Below, one piece after another: positions 21,701-32,986 of a stretch of DNA of 64,000 bases; the first letter of the stretch is position 1; each line of letters begins with the position of its first letter. The translations under genes and the position numbers were made by a program. The DNA is taken from positions 158,058,426 through 158,122,425 of the forward strand of contig NC_090323.1 of NCBI RefSeq assembly GCF_040869045.1. Direction: 5' to 3'. This stretch comes from Eurosta solidaginis (lineage: Eukaryota > Arthropoda > Insecta > Diptera > Tephritidae). Under the pieces are notes generated by a model. The model was not told the origin of the DNA and made no database searches. It saw only the letters and a list, made by a program, of their open reading frames with translations.

Positions 21701-24525
21701 AGTCGATCCCTCAACTAGACTATTCATAATAAAACCAGAGAATTTAAACACAATGAGAAGGCGTTTTTGCTAGATTCCAACTTTTTTGCATGTGAACACG
21801 TCTTGCACTTCACCACACACAATCCAATTTCAATGTTAACCAGTTAACAGCAGAAAATTCTCTGTCAACAGTTTCAGCTGGTGTATAAATTCTCTGGATT
21901 TTCTCTTAATATGATTTCTTTGTGGGAATATAGGTATTTAGTAGGATTAATTAAATTTAAATTTTATTACTTGTAGCAATATATTTGCTTGTTTTATGAT
22001 TTAATACGAATTTGAACTTAATTAATATAATAATAGCAATATATTTGCTTGTTTTATGGTGATGCAAATTGCAGAAATTTTGCTTATTTCTTTACAAACA
22101 AAAACCTATTCATATACCCAAAATATGCCCTTTCATGAAATGTATGTAAATTAATCATACATTTATGAATTATCCCATCCCTTTTTGTTAATAAATTAAA
22201 ATGTTAGGAAAATGTATGCAAATTAAAATATGCATGCAAATAGTGTTTTGCCGACGGCATTTGCACACTTGGAATTTCTGTGCACACGAAATCCATTGCA
22301 TATTTATAAAACGTTAATTTGCATAAAATGTATGCATATTAACCATGAAGTATGAATTATTAATAAATTGAAAAATTGAAATAAATAAAATATTTGATAA
22401 CAGTTGAATAAATAAAAAAATATTTAGTTATTATTTGGACTATGAGTGGGAGGGGAGGTACCTATAAAGAAATTTCCTAAAGCATTTTATATGTATGTGT
22501 TATTCAGTACAATGATGTAAGTACCTATGTACTTGAATATTTTCAAAGGCAGGTTTGATAAGCCAAGTCAAACTTAAATACATTTGACCTGCCTCAAATT
22601 AACCCTTAAATATGTAAATAAGACCAACAATACACAAAAGACATGTGCCTGTTGATCAGATGTTGAGCATTGTATCATTGAATATATATGTATGAAAATA
22701 CAAACCAAAGCAAAAAAGTACAAATGTACATGCATATATACATATTCAATAATACTCCAATTAAAAGCTTGGTCGCTTTGATGCTGTGGCAGTGTCTTAA
22801 GTTATTAATAAAACAACTTGTCGCTTTCCGCGTTATGAAGCGACCAAATCAATTATGGCAATCCGCGTATACGGCCATGTATATGTAAATATCAATGCTC
22901 GTAGCAATTAGCCGACGAAATACAATAGGCACGAGCCAAATTATGTGTCGTCGGTGGTTAAAAGTGTTGCCGTTTATACCTTTAACAACTCACAGCTAAA
23001 AGGGGAATTTATTATAAAATTAAAATAAACGAATTTATTGCTCTTTTGCGAAATAATGTTATATTTCTTCGCAAAATTACTTTAATTTATTTCGCCGCTC
23101 TCATATATTAATTTTTATCTATGAAAATAATGTAAAATTCTTACTTTGTACTGACATGTGATAAACAATCAGCATATACAGTATGACGTCACAGTGCGAA
23201 TTCGGGCCAGAAACGGGTAAAACACCAGTCTTATGTTACAACTGCAACACAGTTGCTGCAAATTTGGCTGCGTGACTGCGCGAACAATTTTTCGGCAGAA
23301 TATGATAGGGGGTTTCAAATAGCAAATAAAAATGTCCATAAGCTGTGACAACTCGGCAATTCAGGATATGAGAAAATTATTTGTAATAATTTATATGAAC
23401 AATGGATGGAAATTTTTAGATTATATTGCTAATATGTTAGTGGACATTTACCAGGCAATATCTGTGCATGTTTATTTGCATTTTTTACTACCATATTAGT
23501 ACTTTCATACAGGCTTATAAATAGTTTGGTATTATTTCAAAGGAAAAGTGCGGGGTTATGAATGTAGTTATGCTCGTCATAATGAATACCCCCAATATGC
23601 ATCGAAGTTGGAATTTATAAAATCGCAAAAATTTGTCTTTTGACGATTTTATCAAATGCCATGTTGCCGAATTGCAAAATTCTATCATCAATTTGGATAA
23701 CTTATGAAGAAGCATTTATGAATGAAAAATCAAGAGGAAGCTAGTTTTCAGGATTTTGTGATTTACATACAAAACATGAGCATACATATGTAAATATGTA
23801 TGTGTGCTTGTGCGTATGGTTGGATGGTTGAAGTGAGTTTTGTTTTCTTTGTCAACATGCGAATATAAAAATATTTCTTAGCTTATACATATATGAACAT
23901 AGATTTGTACATATGCTTGTGCGTAAGAATAATTTTTGTTGGAAGTGGTTGATTGAAACAGTTTGTCTTTTATTTGAGCATGTGAATGTACAAACATTTG
24001 TTAGCTTATGCATGGATATATTGGTATCAATGAAGTGGGTGGGAAATGGGGGTGTAGGCTGATCTTTAGTTTAGGAATATATGTGTGTACATATATACCA
24101 ATCTAGGTTTGTTTATACCCACTCACCATTTAGGTGATTAAATTTTCAATTTCCCTACATATCAATATAATTTGATTACTCTTTCTGACAAAATAATGAG
24201 TTACCATACAATTGAACAAAAGATATAATCAAATATGAATACTTTAGATGATCAAACACTGAATATATTTTTTCAACCACATTTTGGAATCATATTTGAA
24301 TCAAATGTGTTTACTTTAGGAGATCATAAATTTATAATAATTTTTAATTCAGCTTTCTGAATCTTTTTTGACTATAATTGTTGAATGAATAATGTATTTT
24401 ATACTTGTCAAAATATTTCTTTACATCGGAGCTGCTCAACCCCTATACACTTGTAGCACTTTTGTTTTTGTTTTGCCCTGAATCATAGGCACAGATTCAA
24501 ATTCACACTTTGAATATAAAAAAAA

Positions 24526-24727
24526 AAAACAAGTAAGGACAGGACTGTCTTCGGCCGTGCCGAAGACTTCAACCTTTCATGAATGGGGCTGAACAATAAT
24601 ATTATCCCGTTCGTAATCTCCAAATAATCGGATTTATAAGATAAGAAATATATAGTGAACAGATGTACATACCTAAACGATTTTTAAAAAATAAAATAAC
24701 ATTTTTTTTAAGATAAATATAAAATAA
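24526..24727. repeat. Family G fragment inside element A
   Basis: It starts ACAAGTAAGGACAGGACTG, followed by a perfect hairpin CTTCGGCCGTGCCGAAG. The same head is at 42548 (copy 2 of A) and at 55655. It directly precedes a family F copy. Confidence 0.65.
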
Positions 24728-25425
24728 ACAAGTAAGGAAGGTTAAGTTCGGGAGTAACCGAACATTACATACTCAGTTGAGAGCTATGGTGACAACATAT
24801 CGGAAAATAATCATGTAGGAAAATGAACCGAGGGTAACCCTGGAATGTGCTTGTATGACATGTGTATCAAATGGAAGGTATTAAAGAGTATTTTAAAAGG
24901 GAGTGATCCTTAGTTCCATAGGTGAACGCCTTTTCGAGATATCGCCATAAAGGTGGATCAGGGTTGACTCTAGAATTTGTTTGTACGATATGGGTATCAA
25001 ATGAAAGGTGTTAATGAGTATTTTAAAAGAGAGTGATCCTTAGTTCCATAGGTGGACGCCGTTTCGAGATATCGCCATAAAGGTGGGCCAGGGGTGACCC
25101 TAGAATTTGTTTTTACGATATGGGTATCAAATTAAAGGGGTTAATGAGTATTTTAAAAGGGAGTGGGCCTTAGTTATGTAGGTGGACGCCTTTTCGAGAT
25201 ATCAGGAACCTACATACGAAATTTCATCAAGAGACCTCAAAATTTACTCAAGTTATCATGTTAACGGATGGACGGACGGACATGGCTCAATCAACTCAGC
25301 TCTTCATTCTGATTATTTCGGTATACTTAATGGTGGGTCTATCTATTTTCCTTTGAGGACTTACAATTTTGGGTTTCGTGACGAAATTAATATACCATTT
25401 CATTTTCATGAAAGGTATAAAAACT
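24728..25425 (+). repeat. Family F copy inside element A, with ~130-bp internal repeats
   Basis: It starts ACAAGTAAGGAAGGTTAAG, followed by a hairpin GTTCGGGAGTAACCGAAC. The stretch 24850-25190 has about three units of a 130-bp minisatellite (ATCGCCATAAAGGTGG at 24941 and again at 25071). It ends near AGGTATAAAAAC. A longer reverse copy lies at 50095-53938. Confidence 0.7.
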
Positions 25426-26599
25426 TTAGCACTCCCATATGCCCTCACATATAATTTCGAATCGTGAAAATGCTTGAATTTCTTATGAAAGTGCCAAGAA
25501 AAAGCACTCCCGTATGAAGCTCAGGAGCTTGTGTATGATAAAAAATTACACTAATAATTTGACAACTATGTTGTATATTGTAAAAAGTAAAATCAGCAGG
25601 GACAATTTCCACCGCCTAGGGCCGCGCCATGTAGTTGAAGGTGGGGAATTTGTGGTAATATTATTCGAGCAGATATGTTGTTCCCTTTTTCTGATGGCCT
25701 GGTAAAATCGGCTGTTTTGGGAAAAATGGACACCTTTCCTCCCTCATTCATTCATGTAAGGTAAAGAATGGATGGGACCAATATATAAATAATAAAACAA
25801 CGAGCGGCATTGAACCACAAGTTGAAAAAAGAAGAAATAAATTGATCCAAGTGCTTTACACCTGCACCAAACACCCTATTAAATAATTGGCTCCTAAGAC
25901 CTTACTTAATGGGGCAAGTCAATTTACAATGAATCATCATAATTTATTTACAAAAAATCAGAGAATTCAAATTTCCAATATATTTGCTCTGATCAGAGAT
26001 TTTTTGGTATCAGACGAACAGAGAAAATCGTTAAGAGAATTTTCTGTTACGTCTTGCACCCTGTTAAGTTAACATGAATTTGGGGAATAGTGGTGAAGTG
26101 CAAGACTTGACACATGCAAATGGATCGTAAGCAGTGGATGCCAAAAAAACGCCTTCTCACTGTGTTTAAATTCTCTGGTTAAACTCAAATTTACATATAT
26201 GTATATATAAATTAAGTTGTTTGAAAAAAAAATTATTGAATCTAAACGAAGCTTGATTTTTTTTTTTTAAAAGATTTATTTCATTCGTGTATAGATTTTA
26301 AGATTATGTTTATTAAAAATGCGTTATTGAAGTGAAAAGAGAAGTAATATGGCTGGCTAATTTCTTTTGGGGCGGGATGTAAGGATGGAATGATGAGGAG
26401 GTAAGTAGGGGTGTGGAGCATGGCATTAGGGTGACCGCAGAGTAGGTTGCGTTATGCGAGCGGTCCAAGGTTGGGTGGGATTCCTGTTGTGCGGTGGGTA
26501 AGTGAATCCGAAGAGGTTGAACGGAAGAAAATAAATATATGTGTGCGTCCGGTTCCAAGATGGCGGGTTGAGAACCACGGCCTGCCAAATGTACTGAGC

Positions 26600-27437
26600 T
26601 AGCTAGGGCCACCATCGGGAACCAAAGCAACGTGTACGTGACATATTAATGTTGGATGTATGAGCATTTGACAATGTTGACTGATGATTAGTTGTAGGTG
26701 AGGTTGCCAATGTATTTGACAATAATGATTGTGTGATAGTTGCAGGTGTAGAAGTACATGAATTGTTAGTGTTAGTTGTCAGAGCATTTGACAATGATGA
26801 TAGTGTATTAGTTGCGACTGTAGAAGTAGATGAGGCTGCCAATGTATAAGTGGATTCAGGAACATTATAAGCCAGAGCAAACGAAGATTGTGTTTGTAGA
26901 TGTAGATGTGAAAGAAGATGGATGTTGAGAAGAGGCAAATGTAGACAGAGCGCGAAAATTATTAGAATAGGAACCGTTTGATGGCTGCATAGAAATTGTT
27001 AGTGGACTATGAACATTAGAGTTGACATTATTTCTGATGTTGAGATCCGGAGAATATGCAGGAACACTCAAATTATTGTTGGACGAATGCAAAGAATTGA
27101 TTAGTTCTTCCTTTAGCGAGTCAAATTATTTAGAAAACTTTAGGAATTTATTATCAATAGCACTTGTGATTAGCTCAAAACCAAGCTTTTGAGCGGTGAG
27201 CACAGAATCAAGAGCTTTACAGAGTTTATCCGGCATATCCACACACTCTTCACACACGTACAAAAAATGACGATTAGATTTAATTAGTCTAATATCATAA
27301 TCAGAGATATTTTTGCAACAAGCACGATGAAATATTTTTTTGCAAAAGCCGTTACACGGCACAATATTAGAATCCGACTTGGAAAAACATTTATTGCACT
27401 TTGCACAAGAATCATCCATGACAAAAAATACAAACAA
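26600..27437 (-). pseudogene. LINE ORF1 remnant with PHD-like zinc finger
   Basis: The minus-strand frame from 27437 opens with a Cys/His cluster (CAKCNKC, then CNGFCKKIFHRACC, then CEECVD), a PHD-like finger found in ORF1 proteins of CR1 and some Jockey-type LINEs. An in-frame TAA follows near 27126. The same frame then continues through a Ser/Asn-rich segment to about 26870, and a frameshift leads into a Thr/Ser/Asn-rich repeat region to about 26640. ORF1 proteins bind the element's RNA; this copy is broken. The 26313-26630 frame beyond it is of uncertain origin. Confidence 0.7.
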
Positions 27438-27506
27438 TTAAAGTAAAATTGAGAGAGCGGTAAACAAAAACACGACCGCACACAACGAATATCCAATATA
27501 CTATGC

Positions 27507-27618
27507 CATGTAGGTCCCGTCCGGCCAATTTGTAGGGAAAAGCAAGAGGAGCAAGACACAAATTGGAAGAGAAGCTCGGCCTTAGATCTCTTCGGAGGTT
27601 ATCGCGCCTTACATTTAT
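27507..27618 (+). mobile_element. tRNA-derived SINE, 3' part
   Basis: It continues the SINE interrupted at 17946: CATGTAGGTCCCGTCCGGCC through CTCGGCCTTAGATCTCTTCG to the 3' end CGCGCCTTACATTTA. The same 3' end is found uninterrupted at 30405-30515. It lies about 110 bp beyond the ALG2 stop codon. Confidence 0.75.
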
Positions 27619-27723
27619 TTTTTATTTTAGTACCGAAGTTCAATTCGAAAATCGAAGAAAGGTATCCCAAAATTTCTATGCAGTTAGGCAATAATTCTTT
27701 TAAATTTTTTTTTAATTTACTTC

Positions 27724-27736
27724 ATTTATTTATTCA
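27724..27736 (-). terminator. Polyadenylation hexamers overlapping the ALG2 stop codon
   Basis: On the minus strand the end of the gene reads GGTGAATAAATAAATGA, so the TAA stop is part of one AATAAA and a second AATAAA overlaps it. Another copy on the minus strand lies near 27614-27625 in the SINE border. Which one is used cannot be told. Confidence 0.45.
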
Positions 27737-29019
27737 CCTTTTTTCTTATTACTCTCTCTGGTCCATGTCGGTTTCATAATATTTTCAACAATATTACACA
27801 GTTTATCGGTGAAAGCTTCAAATGAAAATTTCTGCTGTACCCGCTTACGCCCCATCACACCCATACGTTCACGTAATGCATTATCCCTATATAATTGTAG
27901 CATTGCTGCGGCAAACTTTTGTGGCTGTTTCTCACACAAAAATCCAGTTGAGCTATTTACAATCGTCTCTGTGGGTCCACCACTATTTAATGCGACAACG
28001 GGCTTAGACATATACATACCTTCTAATGGGACAATGCCGAAATGCTCATTTTCTGGAGTATACAAAAGGCAGTCGGCCTTGTGTAGCAACATAAATTTCT
28101 CATCATCATTTGGAGAACGCAATAAAAGCACATTTTCCTGTAAACCTAGTTTGTCCACCAGTTGGCGTAACTCCTCGAAGTGCTCTACATTTTCATTTAC
28201 ACGCTCATCATAACCACCAGCTACTATTAAACGGCAGCGCCTCGCATCCGCAACAGGTAATGCATCTACGAGGAAGCGAAATGAGTGCAAAGCTAATGCA
28301 TGATTTTTCTTTCTCTCAAATCGATTAATATCTAAATAAACGAATGCATTGCGTGGTAAATCCTCATAGCCACTTACAACGCTATATTGTACATTTTGTT
28401 GTTTTGTTGCGATCTTAGTTTGCATTGTATCGAAATATTGCGTATTCAAAGAAGGATATAATACATCAGGCACGATATTCAAACGTCGAAAGGTATCGCC
28501 AAAAATACGTAGTGTAAACTTGGAATTTACTAACGTTACATCGGCCATACCTACAGTAACTTCTTCCAAGTAATTGAGTGGTGCTCTGTACACACTTTTC
28601 AGATATCCTTCACGCATGCTTAACAATTGATCGGGAAAATGGCAGTAGAATATAATTTTTGGACGTCGTTTGGCAAGTCGCAATATCGGTACACCCACAG
28701 AGATTAAATCACAGAAGAAAACGTCAACTTTTTCAGGATGGGACAACACAAAAGAAGCATACAATGCGGCATACACCATGCGTAGATATGCACAAAAAGC
28801 ATAGAAGCGTCCAAAAATTTTACGGGGTAACCAATCGCCAACAACTTGCACCCTCAAAGTGCCGTCTGCAGTTTCTTTGAAACAATGCGCTGGGTCATGA
28901 TGATTGGTTAGAAAACTAACGTCATGTCCTCTTGTTTGCAATGCGAGCGCAGCATCAACAACCAATCGCTCTGCCCCACCGATTCCCAAATCAGGATGAA
29001 TAAAGAGGATACGTACCAT
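27730..29019 (-). CDS. Alg2: ALG2, alpha-1,3/1,6-mannosyltransferase
   Basis: Glycosyltransferase family 4 enzyme on the cytosolic face of the endoplasmic reticulum. It adds the second and third mannoses, from GDP-mannose, to the dolichol-linked oligosaccharide used for N-glycosylation. The single-exon frame of 429 residues is complete. It starts MVRILFIHPDLGIGGAERLV, the conserved N-terminal donor/acceptor loop. A hydrophobic stretch at about 72-93 fits the membrane association of this enzyme. The GT-B signature is near the C-terminus (ENEHFGIVPLEGM, the E-x7-E motif, then GGPTETI). The length matches fly and yeast orthologues in general, and no frame damage is seen. It converges on Usp5, with only transposons between them. 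Confidence 0.95.
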   Translation of the reverse strand: MVRILFIHPDLGIGGAERLVVDAALALQTRGHDVSFLTNHHDPAHCFKETADGTLRVQVVGDWLPRKIFGRFYAFCAYLRMVYAALYASFVLSHPEKVDVFFCDLISVGVPILRLAKRRPKIIFYCHFPDQLLSMREGYLKSVYRAPLNYLEEVTVGMADVTLVNSKFTLRIFGDTFRRLNIVPDVLYPSLNTQYFDTMQTKIATKQQNVQYSVVSGYEDLPRNAFVYLDINRFERKKNHALALHSFRFLVDALPVADARRCRLIVAGGYDERVNENVEHFEELRQLVDKLGLQENVLLLRSPNDDEKFMLLHKADCLLYTPENEHFGIVPLEGMYMSKPVVALNSGGPTETIVNSSTGFLCEKQPQKFAAAMLQLYRDNALRERMGVMGRKRVQQKFSFEAFTDKLCNIVENIMKPTWTRESNKKKGE

Positions 29020-29821
29020 TTGAACTGCGTGTTTTGGATAAGCGCCAAAGTAAATTGATAAAAGTTATTGTTTAATCTTTCTTAAAATAAATGCTGAGTT
29101 CTTACTTGATACTTTAATGTCATTCAACCATCAGATTCAACGCTTGTTGCTTTGAGTCTTCCACGTCTGTTTGGCAAATATGCTATGCTGCCTGGCTCAC
29201 AAAACACCAAAATCTCATCAGCTGATCAGATAAAACAGACATGCGAAGTAGTGAAGGTGCGACTTGTCGTTAAAAGTCGATACGTTTGTTTCAGGGACTC
29301 AAACAACAAAAAATTTAAAATAAAAATGCTGTGTGTCTTTATCATTATGGAACCAAGATTTCGAAAAATTTGAAAATATGGGAGGGTAGAAGAGAGTGCA
29401 CATATTCCGAATATAGCTTACACACTTTCCATAACCTTATAGTTTTTGTACCATTTGTAGTAAATTTATAAAATATTGAGATTCCAAAGAAATAAAAGTA
29501 ATCAAGTTCCCAGGCATGGAACATATGTAAACTCATAGATTATCTTTTGACGATTTGTTGCAGATTAAACCATGTGTAAACGTGGTTTAAGACTTAGTTG
29601 ACATATATCGAGATTATCTTCATATTCATACATAATTCCTAATCTTTAATTTAAGATAAACCTGAAAGTTAGACGGCTAATAGCCATCATCCCGTCGCAA
29701 AGATCCTGGGCCAAATAAATATTTTTGCATGTAAATGCAACAACAATGATTTGAGCCAGATAAATCCAAATAGAAGTCTGGTTCAATTTGTGAGCCAGAT
29801 AATTTGTTAGTTTCTTATCTT
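29020..29821. other. ALG2 upstream region with no recognised gene
   Basis: It presumably holds the ALG2 promoter (minus strand, next to 29020). The 73-codon plus-strand frame at 29152-29373 shows no recognisable domain. Confidence 0.35.
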
Positions 29822-30052
29822 TAGCTGCAGACATTGGTGCTTTATCGGTAACCGTATCTGTAACCTTATAACAGCTGATTCGACCAATCTTATGAGAAAC
29901 AATGCAATCGATTATTGGTGCCGCTAAGGTCGTAACCGTATCGTAGCCAACCAATTGGGTTTTGGTTACCGTCGTAACGATAAACAGCTGATTACGTTAG
30001 GGATACGGATACAGCGATACGACATACGGCACCAATGACTCCGGCTTTTAGC
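29822..30052. mobile_element. MITE with AGCTGCAGACATTGGTGC ends
   Basis: The inverted ends contain CATTGGTGC and GCACCAATG. The interior has TTATAACAGCTGATTCGACC and GATACGGATACAGCGATACG. A reverse copy lies at 58384-58613. It is non-coding. Confidence 0.7.
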
Positions 30053-30125
30053 TTGGCAAAGCTGCCTTTAATAAACCTGCTTTTTTTTAAATAGATAGTG
30101 CTGTTTGGCCTTTAGCTGTCCTTAC

Positions 30126-30236
30126 GTTCCAATGAAACGTGATCCAGATACGGATAGAGATTTAAAATGCAATTGCAACAAAAAATTGATCCATATGGAT
30201 CACATCTATCCGTATCTGGATTACGTTTCATTGGCA
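30126..30236. mobile_element. Short palindromic MITE, second copy
   Basis: GTTCCAATGAAACGTGATCC at the left faces its near complement at the right, with CAACAAAAAATTGATCC in the centre. It is related to 6041-6178. Confidence 0.7.
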
Positions 30237-30301
30237 CGCAACACGTACATGTTAAGGGCGAATTAAACTACCTTAAGGTGTAATGAATGGTGACTTATAA
30301 C

Positions 30302-30530
30302 CCCCCTCGGCAGTGTTTGGCAAGCGCTCCGGGTGTATTTCTGTCATGAAAAGCTCTCAGTGAAAACTCATCTGCCTTGCAGATGCCGTTCGGAGTCGGC
30401 ATAAAACATGTAGGTCCCGTCCGGCCAGTTTGTAGGGAAACTGAAGAGGAGCACAACGCAAATTGGAAGAGAAGCTCGGCCTTAGATCTCTTCGGAGGTT
30501 ATCGCACCTTACATTTTAGCGCCAATTAAG
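30302..30530 (+). mobile_element. SINE copy lacking the tRNA-like head
   Basis: It begins CCTCGGCAGTGTTTGGCAAG and runs without interruption to CGCACCTTACATTT. It gives the intact order across the CATGTAGG site that the LINE split in the 17705/27618 copy. Confidence 0.75.
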
Positions 30531-30589
30531 TAAGTAAGTATAACCATAAAAACATAACCAGATAAAACAGCTGATCGAAGCTACCTTAT

Positions 30590-31290
30590 GGAAATCAATG
30601 TATTCGATTAATGGTGCCATACCATAACGCTAACGCCATAACCATATCATAGCCAACCAATTAGCTTTTCGTTTTTCGCCATATCTATAACCTAAAAATA
30701 TTTGAGTTGGTGAATTTAATAACTGTTTTTAGATTTTATTCATTGTTTTGGATACGTTTTGACTAAGAGACTTATTTTTTGTGGAATGTGTTTCTAATTT
30801 TTTGCGTTTTCTTCATTTTATGAAATTTTCACGATTTTTAGGTTAAAGCGCTATTAATCGTTCACATTGGAGATGGTTATGGATATGGGTATGGTTACGA
30901 CTATGGCGTTAGGGTTAAGGAAGTTTAATTAGCCCTTTAACCCTAACGCCATAGACGTAACCATACCCATATCCATAACCATCATGTTTAAGGAAGTTTA
31001 ATTAGCCCTTTAACCCTAACGCCATAGACGTTACCATACTCATATCCATAACCATCTACAATGTGATCGACTAATGGTGCCTTAACCTAAAAATCGTGAA
31101 AATTTCATAAAAAATGAAGAAAACGCAAAAAATTGCAAACATATTCCACAAAAAATAAGTCTTTTAAAGCAAAACGTATCCAAAACAATGAATAAAATCT
31201 ACAAAAAGTTATTAAATACACCCACTCAAATATTTTTAGGTTATGGATATGGCGTTAGCATTATGGTATGGCACCATTAATCGGCACAAA
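30590..31290. mobile_element. Palindromic repeat P, copy 1
   Basis: The arms at about 30620-30915 and 30975-31285 are inverted copies: TTAATGGTGCCATACC on the left faces GGTATGGCACCATTAA on the right, and both contain CTAAAAATATTTGAG(T)GG-type and AAAATTTCACGATTTTTAGG segments. The centre carries a partly duplicated CCCTAACGCCATAGACGT segment. It has no coding sequence. Confidence 0.75.
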
Positions 31291-31385
31291 TCACACACAG
31301 AAGATTGCGCACTCACAAGTTCAAAATAGCTTAGTTCTGCGCAACATCACGGTACCTTAACCTAAAAATCGTGAAAATTTCATAA

Positions 31386-31517
31386 AAGGGCCCATTACTC
31401 ATATTTAGCATAGATGATGCCAGATTGTATGCGCTAAGTGGAGTATAATCGTGGCTCAGTTACCAAGTTTACGCCAAGTCAAGTCAAGTATTTGCTAAGT
31501 ATCAGTAATGGGCCCTT
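31386..31517. mobile_element. Small MITE with GGGCCCATTACT ends
   Basis: GGGCCCATTACTCATATTTAGCA near 31388 faces TGCTAAGTATCAGTAATGGGCCC near 31514. About 130 bp long and non-coding, it sits inside repeat P. Confidence 0.7.
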
Positions 31518-31983
31518 TAGTCATAACGTGTCCAAACCAATGAATAAAATCTACAAAAAGTTATTAACCTTTTCGCTACATCTTTTTATTGCGCCATTCA
31601 AAAAATCCAAATTTGTGTCTGAATATTTGTTTTAGCACCAATAACAATACAAATAAATTTTTTCTGGAAATTTTTTTTGTTAAGTGCTATTTTTTTTATG
31701 TTGCCATATGGCAACAAATGTTTTGTATGGTAAAGAAAATCCGTATTTTTTTGGTTTTTGAATAAAGGTTCGTACGTTTATTAAAATTTGGTTTGACATC
31801 AAAATTTTAATTTTTCTATAAATCAAGAGTTCTAAACTAGCTTAAAATAATAGAAAAGGGCTTTAAATAAAAAATGCATTCAATACTATAGATATATGCT
31901 TACATATTAAAAAATGAATAAAGATATACACTAAAAACAAAAAATCTTAGCATAAGTAATACAGAAAACTAGAGCTATATAAA

Positions 31984-32348
31984 TTACTTAAAGTAATACA
32001 AAGGAAAGAAGTATCTTACCAAGAATTTAGTCGCTGCAGTGATAGTCCTTAAATCAATCCGATCCCAGTTGGGTAGAATAGGTGAACCGAACACTTTGAC
32101 CATTTGTATATGGAAAACCCTATACATCCTTTTAATTTGCATCTGTTTTTTTCTTAGTGTTCTCCACCTAATGCTGATTTCCATCATATCGGATAGAAAC
32201 TGATGGTGCTGTTTCATATCTCTTACGAGAAGTTGATGGACTGTCGATGTTTTCATTCAAAGAGACTTTATGTGGTCAAATAAGTTAAGTGTTAATTTCC
32301 TTGACCGTATCGATATCCAATACAATGAAAGAAGAAAGTCTACTTTAT
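31984..32348 (-). pseudogene. piggyBac transposase remnant, C-terminal part
   Basis: It lies on the other side of the LTR insertion. Short minus-strand pieces resemble the C-terminal helix region of piggyBac transposases (YWISIRSRK). The frame at 32256-31984 continues from it but has no motif I can name. Confidence 0.5.
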
Positions 32349-32975
32349 TGTAACGAATTTACTTGCAAATCCTCTTATTTCAAAATCTCTGCTAAGTTCG
32401 AATCACTAAACTGTTGAATAAATAACTCCAATTTGTAATAATGCAAAATGGCCTTTATTAAAGTACTTCACAATAACACTCAAACTGTGCAACGTATAGC
32501 TTGCTTAATAACCAAACTGATTGATAGCTCAAATGAAACTCTACTATTCAAAATAATACTGCTCTTGCTCGCTAGATAGCGTCTTAGTCGAAACTGCTTG
32601 ACAACTCAAATCAAACTGAATTCCAGCGCCTCTACAATTGTCGCCTTTTATACTCTTTGATTTCAACCTTCGCATCTTCTAGGCGCTTCCGGAATCTACT
32701 AGGCCAGCAGCTCTCAAACTTCTCAGCTGTAACTACAATTGCACAATTTTATAGTTTTTCTCATTGCATACTTATAGGAGTATCTCAGATATATGCTTGT
32801 GTTTGTGCATTGAACCTCCGCTGCTCGTATACGTACATGGTACATATGTGTAGACGCAATTATTATTTCTTTTATGTAGATACATAGTGATTGATCTATG
32901 GATGTGAATTCACGTCACTGCTTAGCATCGGCTTAGAGACAGCAGCACCCCTTAGTTTTGCTAATATTCGTAACA
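32349..32975 (-). repeat. Long terminal repeat (3' LTR relative to gag)
   Basis: It is highly similar to 35823-36411. The other LTR lacks about 35 bp after the CAACG(T/A)ATAGCT segment and a few bases near the end (CCCCTTAGTTT). The differences show the insertion is not brand new. Confidence 0.9.
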
Positions 32976-32986
32976 CTGCCCTCCAC

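Larger units (their letters stand above)
21735..26176. mobile_element. Element A, copy 1: 4.4-kb TTAA-associated non-autonomous transposon
   Basis: The ends are inverted repeats beginning CCAGAGAATTTAAACACA, matching for about 37 bp and then imperfectly for ~150 bp (shared CGTCTTGCACTTCACCAC). The right flank is TTAA (26177-26180); the left is AAAA, perhaps a mutated TTAA. Copy 3 has TTAA at its left end. TTAA targets and CC ends suggest the piggyBac superfamily. No transposase frame is present: the longest frames are short and unlike known proteins. It contains nested family G and F sequences at 24526-25425. Very similar partial copies lie at 39784-42792 and 62320-64000. Confidence 0.8.
17947..27506 (-). 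mobile_element. Non-LTR retrotransposon (Jockey/CR1-like), full length but decayed, inserted in a SINE
   Basis: The SINE sequence stops at CATGTA (17941-17946) and resumes with CATGTA (27507-27512), so everything between entered as one insertion. On the minus strand the order is 5' end (27506), ORF1 with a PHD-like finger, a Ser/Thr/Asn-rich part, then ORF2 with endonuclease and reverse transcriptase, ending in a (TACA)n tail next to the SINE. Subtracting element A (21735-26176) and a smaller insertion leaves about 4.7 kb, normal for this class. Both ORFs carry stops and frameshifts, so the copy is inactive. Confidence 0.8.

Noticed and set aside
22688..22888. 66-codon frame repeated at 40712 and 63273
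   Set aside because: Part of the near-identical element A copies; differences are too few to test selection and it matches nothing I recognise.
26313..26630. 105-codon minus-strand frame near the LINE ORF1
   Set aside because: Possibly an out-of-frame piece of ORF1 or another insertion; no motif to decide, so not called separately.
27809..28880. Several plus-strand frames over ALG2
   Set aside because: Antisense shadows of the conserved minus-strand ALG2 gene.
29152..29373. 73-codon plus-strand frame divergent from ALG2
   Set aside because: No domain, no splice or poly(A) support; insufficient for a gene call.
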